A DNA stretch of 64,000 nucleotides, taken from the NCBI RefSeq assembly GCF_029784155.1, contig NC_073692.1:14799752-14863751 (forward strand), read 5' to 3'. The notes beneath the pieces are model-generated. The model saw nothing but the letters and a program-made list of their open reading frames with translations. It was not told the origin of the DNA and searched no databases. The position numbers and the translations under genes were made by a program. Positions within the stretch are counted from its first letter, which is position 1. Each line of letters starts with the position of its first letter. The DNA comes from Uranotaenia lowii (lineage: Eukaryota > Arthropoda > Insecta > Diptera > Culicidae). Below, piece after piece: positions 19,888 to 28,633 of this stretch.

Positions 19888-20114
19888 GTATCTAAAATAA
19901 ATAGTTATACAAAACAAGTTAGTAACCTAGAGTTCAAAAATTTTTAGGAACCGCTACAAACCAGGAAAAGAAACGGAATAATGAGTAATGTGAGTAAATT
20001 TAACAATTTCTAACAAATATTTAACTTTAAAAATAGTCTCAAGAAACTGATGTGCACTATTAAGGGAAAAGAAACTTCACCGAAACTAGAGCGAACAAGT
20101 ATAAGTACTATTTC

Positions 20115-21065
20115 ATGGAACTTCGGAAAAAAAATGTTTTAAGTGGTATACCATCCAAAATGGCTAAGCTAGACTTAAACATAGCTTTAAAGGTAGTAAA
20201 ACCTTTCGATGGTTCCGCAGTTAACCTGCAGAGCTACATCGAAAGTATAGAACTTTTAAAAGACTATGCGGAAGGAGTACCTCCCGCAGAGCTGATAAAA
20301 TTTCTGAAAATTACATTGACCGGAACTGCCCGTGGGGCATTCGACAGTGTTGCAACCGTCGATGCCGCCATTGAGGCATTGAAACAAAAATTCGGAGTCA
20401 AGCTCACTCCGAAGGCGGTGGAAAGTGAGATGCTTTCCAAACGCCAAAGCAACAAGACACTAACTGATTTCGGAGACGAAATCACAAAATTATCGTCCAA
20501 ATTGGCCGCTGCTTACGTTTCGCAAGGAACGTTTGCCAGCGAGTCAGCCGCCAGCAACCTGGTAGAAACGGTTGCTGTGCGCGCATTTGTTGATGGGCTT
20601 AAAGATCCATCAGTAAAATTTTTATTAAGAGCACGAAACCCGACAACTTTAAACAAAGCGGTTTCAGATGCTCTGGAGTGTCAAGCAACACCCCATCAGG
20701 AAAACTGTGTTGACACTCTAATGGCACTCTGGTGCACAACCGGAAAACCGTCATATAGAGGCAATGGACAAAATCAATGGAGAGGCAGAGGCCACCCTAG
20801 AGGACATGGTTCCTACAGAGGGAATAATGGATACCGTGGAAGAGGTAACCATTATACCAACTACAACCGTGGTTACAACAATAACAACTATGGTAATAAC
20901 CATAGCAACCAAAACCAAAGAGGGAATAATCGAAGAGGTCGAAACGGTCCACACATGGCAAACATTGCCGAAGGACAACAACAACAAATTCAACAACAAC
21001 AACCACAACCCCAAAGACAAGAACGAGAAAGGGAAGAAGCCAATCTAATTGATCTTTTTCGCTAA
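20115..21065 (+). CDS. gag: Ty3/gypsy Gag
   Basis: Of 316 codons, the second in-frame Met (20,160, start of MAKLDLNIALK) is a likely alternative start. The capsid-like part (KLDLNIALKVVKPFDG, LKDYAEGVPPAELIKFLK) resembles gag of insect 17.6/297-type elements. The C-terminus is an Arg/Gly/Asn-rich tail with RGRG and RGNN repeats instead of CCHC knuckles, presumably for RNA binding, and then runs of Gln. It overlaps pol by 17 bases in a different frame. Confidence 0.9.
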   Translation: MELRKKNVLSGIPSKMAKLDLNIALKVVKPFDGSAVNLQSYIESIELLKDYAEGVPPAELIKFLKITLTGTARGAFDSVATVDAAIEALKQKFGVKLTPKAVESEMLSKRQSNKTLTDFGDEITKLSSKLAAAYVSQGTFASESAASNLVETVAVRAFVDGLKDPSVKFLLRARNPTTLNKAVSDALECQATPHQENCVDTLMALWCTTGKPSYRGNGQNQWRGRGHPRGHGSYRGNNGYRGRGNHYTNYNRGYNNNNYGNNHSNQNQRGNNRRGRNGPHMANIAEGQQQQIQQQQPQPQRQEREREEANLIDLFR

Positions 21066-24000
21066 TTTTAATGCGAAAAAGGCTCTCAGAATAAAATTTT
21101 TATTATTTGGTAAGGAAGTAGAACTAATAATTGACAGTGGAGCATCTTGTTGTATTTTGGACAAAAGATGTCTCCCTGAAATTTTCAATATAAATAATTC
21201 ACAAACATTGGAAATAAGTGGTGTAAACGGAGTTACCAGCACGCTGGGATACGTTGAAACTTTTGTAGGATACAATTCTGTAGAATATCCCATTAAGTTT
21301 AATATAATAGAGAGTTTACCGGATACAGTTAATGGTTTAATTGGTACAAATTTCCTTAAGGAGTTCGGAGCAAACATTGATTTCGCAAGAATGAAGATGG
21401 AACTCAAAAACCCAAATCACGAGTATTTTACAATACCGGCTAGAACGGAAATTGTTAGATACATCGAAACTAATTTTTTTGAAACGTGTGTTGTATTGAA
21501 TGAGGAAATACAACCACAAGTATTTGTTGCAAATGCTATTGTACAACCGTCAAACGGAAAAATACCCATCCGAATGGTCAATGTTAAAAACAAACCAGTT
21601 CGAATTTCAAATCTGAAACCAACAATCAAGCCAGCCAGTGAGTATTTGATACTAGCGATGGATTATAAGAATGATAAGTCAGACAGAATCCAACAGCTTT
21701 TCAAAGAATTGGATTTGAGTCTTTTGCCAAAAACAGAGAAACAGCATATGGAACAAATTTGCACAAAATATGCTGATATATTTTGTCTTGAAAACGACAA
21801 TCTGACTGTAACAGATATCTACAGTCCAGTGGTTAAAATAAATAAAGAAGCCCAGCCAATTTATAGTAAACCCTATAAATTGCCGCAAATGCAAAAGTCG
21901 GAAGTAGAAAAGCAAATTCAAAAGATGGTAAAGAACCAAATTATTGAAAAAGCCACTTCCGCATGGAATAGTCCAATATTGCTAGTGCCCAAAAAATCTT
22001 CAAATGACAAGAAAAAGTGGAGACTTGTTATAGATTACAGGAAGCTAAATACGGTAATTGAGGATGATAAATTCCCTTTGCCTAATATTGAAGACATAAT
22101 CGATACACTTTCAGGTGCTCGTTATTTTTCGCATTTAGACTTGTCACAAGGATACTATCAATGCACCCTACGTCCAGAAGATAGACCAGTGACAGCTTTT
22201 TCGACACCATCCGGACAGTATCAAATGACGAGACTGCCGATGGGTCTCAAAATAAGCCCCTCATCATTTTCCCGTCTTATGACGATAGCGATGTCAGGGT
22301 TAGATATGACAAAATGTCTTGTCTATTTAGATGACATTATTGTCTTTGGTAAGTCAATTGAGGAACACAATAGGAACCTCATCGCAGTTTTTGAAAAACT
22401 TCGAAAAGTCAATCTAAAATTGAATCCTAAGAAATGTAATTTCTTTAAAACAGAGTTAATCTACTTAGGACACTTTATATCCGCTGAAGGAATAAAGCCC
22501 GATCCTGCTAAAATAGAAGCAGTGAAAAAATGGCCTATTCCGAAAAATGCGGACGAGGTGAAGCGTTTCGTAGCGTTTGCGAATTATTATCGCAAACATG
22601 TTAGAAATTTTGCAGCAATATGCGCACCACTAAATCTTCTAACAAGAAAGAATACACAATTCAATTGGAGCATTGAATGCAATGAAGCCTTCAATACTTT
22701 AAGAGAAAAATTTATAAATCCACCTGTACTTGATTTTCCTGATTTTGGTAAAAATAATACCTTTACGTTACATACGGATGCATCTGGGTATGCAATTGGT
22801 GCAGTTCTTTCCAATGGAAATGGCAGACCGGTTGCATATGCTAGTAAATCCTTAAACCAGGCTGAGACTAGATATCCAACTATAGAGAAGGAACTGTTGG
22901 CTTTGGTGTGGGCAATTAGACATTTCCGACCGTACCTTTACGGAAGAAAGTTTATTGTTCATACTGATCACAGGCCGTTAGTTTACCTGTTTTCTTTAAC
23001 GGATCCTTCAAGTAGACTAACCAAATTCCGGTTGGCACTTGAGGAGTACGATTTTCAAATTAATTATATTCCCGGAAGAAATAATGTGATAGCGGACGCG
23101 TTATCACGCATTTCGATTTCCGATCTAAAAACTATGACAGAAACAACAATGACAATGATAACACGGTCAAAATCAAAACAAATCAAAGAAACCACTGACA
23201 CGGAAGGAACTGATCAGCCTCAAGAGTCAAATGTGGAATATATGGAAATGGAAGTATGTCCAAATATAAAAGAAATTGAAATAACCCCACAAAAAATAAG
23301 AATACCGCAAACTCAAACGTTAACTCACCTACGGGGAGTAATGAAAAAGGTAGCGGATTATATAAAAAATTTAAAAATGAACGTATGCATACTATTAAAA
23401 AGAAAAAAGAGCGCTCAACATCTTATGGAAAATATCCATGAAATAAAAATGAAGGATATACCGGATATAATTATTATAGGGGAGCACATAAAAGTGATAA
23501 AAGAAGACATACAGAAAAAGATAATAATGAACGATTATCATGTACTACCAACGGCAGGCCATGCAGGCATCAATAGAACTCTGCACACTATCCAGCAAAG
23601 ATTCTATTGGAAGAATATGAAAAAAGATATCAAAGTTTTCATTGATTCGTGCCAGTTATGCCAGAAAAACAGAATCATAAATAAACCCAAAACACCCATG
23701 ATAATCACAACAACAGCTGAAACTGCGTTTGAAATAATTTACTTAGATCTTGTTGGTCCTTTACTGCCTAGTGCAGAAGGTAACCGATATATATTAACAA
23801 CGCAATGCGACCTGACAAAGTTTATTACGGCAACAGCCATTAAAAACAAAGAGACAGAAACGGTAGCGAAAGCTTTTGTAGAAACCATTGTTTTAAACTA
23901 TGGGATTCCAAAAAGAATCGTAACAGATAAAGGCAAAGAATTCATGTCGAATCTATTTTCGGATATATGCAAATTACTCGAAATAGAAAAACTGAATTCA

Positions 24001-24543
24001 ACAGCATATCACCACGAAACAATCGGTGGACTAGAAAATTCTCATAAAAACTTGGGAAATTTCTTACGTATATATAGTGAGAAATCACCCTTGTATTGGG
24101 ACAGTTGGTTAAAATACTACCAGTTTGCGTTCAATACTACAGTCCACACAACGACAAACAAAACACCATTTGAGCTAGTTTTCGGTAAAATCTGTAATTT
24201 GCCATCAAACCTATCTGACGCCGAGACAGTTGACCCAATATATGACATTGAGGATTATTCAAAAATTTTAAAAATTAAATTGAAATCCTCGCAACAAGCA
24301 ATCAGGGACAGAATAATACAAGAAAAAATAAAACGAGTTGAAAAATTCAACAACTTGGCGAAACAAATGAATTTTAACAAAGGAGACTTAGTGTTATTAA
24401 AAAATGAAACTGGGTCCAAGATGGAAAATATATATGTAGGACCATACCAAGTAGTTGAAGATTTAAATTCAAATTTGAAAATAATAATCAAAAATAAGGA
24501 AGAAATAGTTCATAAATCTAGGATAAAGATATTTAGGGAATAA
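21049..24543 (+). CDS. pol: Ty3/gypsy Pol polyprotein (PR-RT-RH-IN), intact
   Basis: The uninterrupted 1,164-codon frame holds an aspartic protease DSGA (about residue 29), RT motif A LDLSQGYYQ and YLDDIIVFG (about residue 427), RNase H HTDASGYAIGAVL (about 575), an integrase HHCC zinc region (HAGINRTL...CQLCQ, about 835-880), a DDE core (Asp in LDLVGPL, Asp in TDKGKEF, Glu in GGLENSHK), and a C-terminal GPYQVVED module. The first codon is not ATG and the frame is +1 relative to gag across a 17-base overlap, so translation probably needs a frameshift. All catalytic residues are present. Confidence 0.95.
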   Translation: MIFFANFNAKKALRIKFLLFGKEVELIIDSGASCCILDKRCLPEIFNINNSQTLEISGVNGVTSTLGYVETFVGYNSVEYPIKFNIIESLPDTVNGLIGTNFLKEFGANIDFARMKMELKNPNHEYFTIPARTEIVRYIETNFFETCVVLNEEIQPQVFVANAIVQPSNGKIPIRMVNVKNKPVRISNLKPTIKPASEYLILAMDYKNDKSDRIQQLFKELDLSLLPKTEKQHMEQICTKYADIFCLENDNLTVTDIYSPVVKINKEAQPIYSKPYKLPQMQKSEVEKQIQKMVKNQIIEKATSAWNSPILLVPKKSSNDKKKWRLVIDYRKLNTVIEDDKFPLPNIEDIIDTLSGARYFSHLDLSQGYYQCTLRPEDRPVTAFSTPSGQYQMTRLPMGLKISPSSFSRLMTIAMSGLDMTKCLVYLDDIIVFGKSIEEHNRNLIAVFEKLRKVNLKLNPKKCNFFKTELIYLGHFISAEGIKPDPAKIEAVKKWPIPKNADEVKRFVAFANYYRKHVRNFAAICAPLNLLTRKNTQFNWSIECNEAFNTLREKFINPPVLDFPDFGKNNTFTLHTDASGYAIGAVLSNGNGRPVAYASKSLNQAETRYPTIEKELLALVWAIRHFRPYLYGRKFIVHTDHRPLVYLFSLTDPSSRLTKFRLALEEYDFQINYIPGRNNVIADALSRISISDLKTMTETTMTMITRSKSKQIKETTDTEGTDQPQESNVEYMEMEVCPNIKEIEITPQKIRIPQTQTLTHLRGVMKKVADYIKNLKMNVCILLKRKKSAQHLMENIHEIKMKDIPDIIIIGEHIKVIKEDIQKKIIMNDYHVLPTAGHAGINRTLHTIQQRFYWKNMKKDIKVFIDSCQLCQKNRIINKPKTPMIITTTAETAFEIIYLDLVGPLLPSAEGNRYILTTQCDLTKFITATAIKNKETETVAKAFVETIVLNYGIPKRIVTDKGKEFMSNLFSDICKLLEIEKLNSTAYHHETIGGLENSHKNLGNFLRIYSEKSPLYWDSWLKYYQFAFNTTVHTTTNKTPFELVFGKICNLPSNLSDAETVDPIYDIEDYSKILKIKLKSSQQAIRDRIIQEKIKRVEKFNNLAKQMNFNKGDLVLLKNETGSKMENIYVGPYQVVEDLNSNLKIIIKNKEEIVHKSRIKIFRE

Positions 24544-24699
24544 AACCAGAGCGTGTGGTGGATAGAATAAGGACTTAACGTTATAAACATCATAAACATA
24601 ACATAACAACACTATTTTACATTTTATTAAATACGAATCATACGTATAATTTAAAAATTAAATCTATAAACTAATTTTTAAATTTATTAAGGAAGGGCG

Positions 24700-24974
24700 T
24701 GTGGTGGACCCGCAACATTGTATTTATCAATATTACAGTTCGTTTATGCATGCAAAGCATAAACAAACTGTATATCGAACAAAGTCCAATGTGAGGGCTC
24801 AGCGCAAGACGCTGACTCCGCACTTTCGGACTGTACTATGTTCGGTCGGTCACCGCACGCAGCACTGTAAAGAAAGTAGCAAATAGATTAGTCTTAAGTG
24901 ACACACGAACGACAGCACACGTATTTTTATTCAATTAACAGATATCACAGGGCCAGAGAATGGGGAATAGTTCA
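24700..24974 (+). repeat. 3' LTR of the young Ty3 element
   Basis: This is the 275-bp copy of 18,881-19,155, preceded by the purine tract AAGGAAGGGCG. The 156 bp between the pol stop and this LTR are A/T-rich and non-coding. TCCG follows, completing the target duplication. Confidence 0.95.
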
Positions 24975-24978
24975 TCCG

Positions 24979-25555
24979 CACTGATCTGGGTCGACAGATT
25001 ACTCTTTCTGTCGATCTAATCAGGAGGTACCATGATAGGTTCCCGATCACTTTCACTGATGAGAACGTAGCAGAACGGTTCCGGACCATAGAGCAAATCA
25101 TCCCAGAAGAGAATATGAGACTCCGAATCATCGTGAGACAGGTGGCTCTCTCCGGCTTAACCTGCATTACGATTATTAAGAGGGCTCTTGATTTGGTCCC
25201 TAACTTCCCTTGGGGGAGGGTAATGGCACTGTTTCCAGGCGAGGCACGTGTTGCCATGAATGCATTCCGTTTAGTGGATCGTAACCCTTATTATGGGTTT
25301 GTACACTCACTCGAGGGGATCGCCGCGAACAAATATCGAAATTTAGCTTGGGTCTCTAGGGAGGCCTTGGTTAAGTACCAGGGGGAGTCAGACCTAAAGG
25401 CATACATGGGACTCCCGAGAACATGCCAGTACCCGGAAAGGGTTCAGGCTATCTTCGAAGCATACGATCTTGACCAAGCAGCGGCGGGGGATGCTAGAGC
25501 TGACGATCAACTAGTGCAGGAGCTTATCCAAGCTTCTGCGAATTTTGCATATTAG
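24979..25555 (+). pseudogene. Monomer 5 nucleoprotein body, right part
   Basis: The gene interrupted at 18,880 continues here after the TSD and runs to the common TAG (25,553-25,555), about 190 codons in frame. Nothing else is broken in this monomer. Confidence 0.8.
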
Positions 25556-25807
25556 ATATTGACCATTACTAAATTCCGTATATACCCTATATTATCAAAT
25601 ATATATATAACCTAGGATTAGTTAGCTATATAAGTCATATATATCCAATATCTACTCGTAGTTGTTAAGACTTTTAGATCATCATATAACCTTAGTAGAC
25701 TAAGTTAGAATAGAGAGAAAAGAACAGAAAATCCAGAAAAAGACTAGAGTACTTAGTAATAAGTTGAGGTGGGAGATTGTATAAAAACATATGGCCAGAA
25801 GGCACAA

Positions 25808-26713
25808 ATGTTAGTAAGAGAGGATTTTGATTATATTCGAGATAAGCCGACTGTATCGAGAGCGTTTAAATCAAAGTTTGAGTTCCAAGACGTTATATTT
25901 CACATTGGTGATACCTTGTTTGAGTTTCCTCACGAGAGGTTAATATTGACTAAAGAGCAATTAAGTAAAAAAGGAATATTGGCGTGTAGGCTGGTATTCC
26001 CCGGTTATCTTATCCGCAGTATTAGATACTGCGCATATGCGGATTACGCTCGTATCTGCAAAGAAGCGAGCAAGATAGGTAAGAAAGGTAAGAAGAATCC
26101 GGCTGACGGGAATAGTCCCGGTCCTTCAAGTTTGACACCCGCGAAATCACTGAAGAAAGCTCCGGTAGATCGAACCGCATCAGAGGCCCAAGAACAGCAG
26201 TTAGTCTTGACTGCTCAACCGGTTAGGTCGTTAACTGAGGAAACCCTGAGCGTAAGAAGCAAGGATTCAGCGCCTCCTATCCCCGCCTCTTTCCGTGAAG
26301 AGTATCTGACTGCTCCAAGTAGTCTTGCCTTAGAATCACAAACGGATACCCAAAGCGCCCATTTAGTGACCATGTCGAATCCAACATCACGGGCATCATC
26401 TAATACTCAGGCTCCTATTGAAGGAGGCCCATCATCGCAGGGCAATCAGGCACCTGCACAATTACCCAGACAACTCCCCGCATCCTTGGAATCCAACAGA
26501 GCTTTGTGTGTTCGCGAAGGGTATAACGCAGCTGCAGCTCGTGATGACCTGAGGGCAAATTCATCCGTATATTGGATGGATGACCTCCGTGAACACTTTC
26601 TATCAGGGCCCACAGTGTACAGACAATTGATCTTTAAGACGTCTACCCGAGTATCCAGGCTAAACGGAAACGATCGGAAGATGTGGTTGCCAATGCTTAT
26701 CAACGTCGTTTGT
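25808..26713 (+). pseudogene. Monomer 6: N-terminal half of nucleoprotein-like gene, longest version
   Basis: The head domain is shared with the array (first ATG 25,808; frame open from 25,769). Beyond the CCGG point at 26,219 it has about 165 codons found nowhere else: a Ser/Pro/Gln-rich linker, then a folded-looking stretch (SSVYWMDDLREHFLSG) ending near 26,713 at the gypsy PBS. Placed before the monomer 1 fragment it would give a complete gene of roughly 630-650 codons, so this is the 5' part of the undamaged viral gene. It also has a 6-base in-frame difference near 26,130. Confidence 0.65.
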
Positions 26714-26733
26714 CAATCCCGGTTGAGCCCCCA
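26714..26733 (-). promoter_or_regulatory. PBS of the minus-strand provirus (tRNA-Pro-like)
   Basis: Read on the minus strand, 4 bases after the LTR end comes TGGGGGCTCAACCGGGATTG. It has the form of a complement to a tRNA-Pro 3' end; the retroviral tRNA-Pro PBS differs at two positions. Its presence supports reading 26,738-27,003 as the 5' LTR of the same provirus. Confidence 0.6.
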
Positions 26734-26737
26734 AATT

Positions 26738-27003
26738 TGTCGGGTCCAGGACGGTTCAAGCCTTTAAAACCCCTCAGATGACCACCCAATTCCGGTTTTC
26801 GGGTCCGAAAACTAATTAAGACGGCGACTAGATTACAATTTCTTCTATTTCGCACTTTTCGCGACACCGAATTACTGCACGGTTCGTTGAGTACTGTCCT
26901 AGTCGGCACAACACTTGCGAACTAGGTGTATCAGAGAAAATCCAAAGGTTCATATACTCTTAACTACACTTGATCGTTTTTTCTAGGGATGATCAATCCG
27001 ACA
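26738..27003 (-). repeat. 5' LTR of the minus-strand Ty3/gypsy provirus
   Basis: The partner of 548-813 is also 266 bp with the same termini and one visible difference. TAAG directly outside (27,004-27,007) matches TAAG at 544-547, which is why I pair the two copies rather than calling this a solo LTR. Confidence 0.85.
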
Positions 27004-27071
27004 TAAGTGTTCGAAATATTCGTGAATTGAATACGAATAAGTGTTCGAAATATTCCTGAATTGAGTACGTG
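27004..27071 (+). repeat. Two tandem copies of a 36-bp leader repeat
   Basis: TAAGTGTTCGAAATATTC..TGAATTGA.TACG occurs twice in a row (27,004 and about 27,040) with two substitutions. It belongs to the leader of the outer Ty3 element into which the composite provirus inserted. Confidence 0.6.
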
Positions 27072-27075
27072 AGTG

Positions 27076-27346
27076 ATGGGAACGACAAAATCGAAGACAA
27101 AAACCATAAGTGGTGATGTTAATGTAGTAGGTAGATGAACTTGAGATAAACAATGATAGGCACAGGGAACACGAGCTTAAATTATGGCTCTTATTAGCAA
27201 TCAATATATTGCAAGTAACGTTTAAACTTGTCAACTGGCAACTGAAAAGAGCTCACAGAAAAGCTTTTGCAAAAGGATGCAAGTCCAAAAATGCTGAAAA
27301 TAAAGTGTTCAATCTGACAGAGGTTCAATCTGAATCTGACCACTAA
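27076..27346 (+). pseudogene. Degenerate leader small ORF with membrane segment
   Basis: It opens MGTTKSK (possible myristoylation plus basic residues), is broken by several stops, and in a shifted frame continues as a hydrophobic segment (LWLLLAINILQ) followed by a basic tail (QLKRAHRKAFAKG), ending TAA 27,344-27,346. The layout (Gly2, membrane segment, basic tail, just upstream of gag) matches the sORF1 products, although the wording differs. Confidence 0.45.
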
Positions 27347-27427
27347 AAACGATGAACAGTAAAATCACAAACTTTGTTCAAATAAGTGATAAGCGTCTGT
27401 CTAATACTGTCTTAGAATATTGTAAAA

Positions 27428-28014
27428 ATGCCAGTGGTTGACATTAAATTAGGTACCGCGTTGGTTAACACTTATGACGGATCACCAGAAAAATAAGATG
27501 CTTTTTTGGATGCGGTGTCATTGTTTTCTGACATTGTGGACTCAGAATTTGCAGCTGCAACGGCAGAACAGCAAACAGCGGCTCGGATTACCGTTGTTCG
27601 TTTCATTTAAACTAGACTGTCTGGAGTTTCGCGCCAGGCAGTAAGAGAGCAAAACAATCTTCATCCAATATTATAGACATAATAAAAACGCGATGTTCGT
27701 CGAAGAACAATTCTGACAGCAATGTGGCTAAACTGAAGGTGGTAAAGCAATACTCTTCCGTACAAAAATTCTGTAATTCAGTAGAGATTCTCGCTAGGGA
27801 ATTACAAAATATGTATGTAGCCGAAAGAATTCCGCACGATAGGGCGGAGACTATGGCCACTAAACGATGAATGGAAACACTCATCAGTGACATAAAAAAC
27901 TCTGACACCAAGCTAATTTTAAAAGCAGATAACTTCGCAAATATTAAAGAAGCAGTGCAAAACCTGATCCCAAAATGAGCCTCAAGTGAGGTTTGGAAAG
28001 AACGAATAAAATAG
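27428..28014 (+). pseudogene. gag: Ty3/gypsy gag remnant
   Basis: ATG 27,428 starts a KLGTALVNTYDGSPEK capsid-type opening, comparable to the gag openings at 20,160 and 46,270. Stops at several points and frameshifts follow. A last coherent stretch ends EVWKERIK then TAG at 28,012-28,014. The same ending is seen at 59,185-59,265, right of the gap. Confidence 0.7.
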
Positions 28015-28556
28015 TTCCAAATTATAAGTCGCGTCATTCACTTCGATGAAAAACCACTTTTCAGACCACTTTTTTGAACTTTTTGTGACCATTTCATTAA
28101 AAAAAAAATTTAAAAAATATTTCTTGGCTTCATGATGTAGACATAAACTCCAGCTTTCATATGCATAAAGCAAATATTTTTTGGTCGTGTAATAGATGAA
28201 CTACAGCACTTTTCCTGAGGCATGTTTTTTCGGATTTTTTTTTCTTTCATGCTGAATAACGAGAAAACTATAAGCTTTAGCTATATATAATGTTCTAAAT
28301 ATATTTTACTGACATTACAAGGTTTTTGTTGTTATAAGTTTTGTATGAAGTTCAAAATAATTCAAACGAATTAAATAGATTTTACTTTTGGAGTGTCAAA
28401 ATGACACTCTAAGTCGGTAAAAGGAGTTTTTTTGTCCAGGCTTCCAGGGTTCGTCCATAAATAAAGTAAACATGCAATATTAAAGAACTTTTGAATTCAT
28501 TTGGGGTCCCCAAAATAATTCAGTGGTGAGCTTAATTCTTCCTTTCCATACCAATA
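28015..28556 (+). other. Non-coding A/T-rich segment with a short hairpin
   Basis: No coding frame or element boundary is evident. A perfect 8-bp inverted repeat (GAGTGTCA-AAA-TGACACTC) lies at 28,391-28,409, and poly-T/poly-A runs are frequent. The segment is repeated at 59,266-59,807. The first 160 bp or so differ more between the copies than the rest. Confidence 0.6.
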
Positions 28557-28633
28557 TTGAATGATTTCTTAAAAGCTCACCAATTCGAGTATATCGCATT
28601 ATTTCAAGGGACAGTTCTGGACAAAGAGTTGTT

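Larger units (their letters stand above)
18881..24974 (+). mobile_element. Full-length Ty3/gypsy retrotransposon, apparently young
   Basis: The 6,094-bp element has 275-bp LTRs that I read as identical, TG...CA termini, TSD TCCG (18,877-18,880 and 24,975-24,978), a PBS directly after the 5' LTR and a purine tract (AAGGAAGGGCG) before the 3' LTR. Between them lie two small leader ORFs, gag and an uninterrupted pol. No env ORF exists between pol and the 3' LTR. Intact coding capacity and matching LTRs make it a candidate for recent activity. Confidence 0.95.
5826..26713 (+). repeat. Tandem array of a nucleoprotein-like viral gene, six monomers
   Basis: Monomer starts at 7,037, 13,149, 14,796, 18,024 and 25,769 are spaced by 1,647 bp once later insertions are subtracted: 6,112 minus 4,465 for monomer 2, and 7,745 minus 6,098 for monomer 5. 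Each unit is N gene plus a 213-217-bp AT-rich spacer. Monomer 1 (5,826) has only the C-terminal half and monomer 6 (25,769) only the N-terminal half, with about 165 codons that are absent from all other copies. In monomers 2, 3 and 5 the two halves are joined at CCGG, a 4-bp homology present at both founding ends. The array therefore grew by duplication of an originally permuted insert. Confidence 0.8.
548..27003 (-). mobile_element. Composite Ty3/gypsy provirus carrying a viral gene array
   Basis: Two 266-bp LTR copies (548-813 and 26,738-27,003) share the termini TGTCGG...CCGACA and are flanked outside by the same four bases TAAG (544-547 and 27,004-27,007). This is the signature of one integration. 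On the minus strand the order is 5' LTR (right), PBS, viral sequence in opposite orientation, then pol from reverse transcriptase motif A to integrase, then 3' LTR (left). Gag, protease and the N-terminal part of RT are missing and replaced by the viral array. Later insertions inflated the element to 26.5 kb: an EVE at 1,321, LINE/glycoprotein at 8,252 and a young Ty3 at 18,881. Confidence 0.8.

Noticed and set aside
20751..21020. Minus-strand hydrophobic ORFs over the gag tail
   Set aside because: They are antisense of the Asn/Gln/Arg-rich Gag tail, which gives long Val/Leu-rich frames by codon complementarity.
26738..27003. Solo LTR interpretation
   Set aside because: Its outer flank TAAG matches the outer flank of the LTR at 548 and a PBS lies on its inner side, so it is better read as the 5' LTR of the minus-strand provirus.
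27612..28037. 141-codon minus-strand ORF
   Set aside because: It is antisense to the gag remnant at 27,428-28,014, which has clear Ty3 gag wording at its start.
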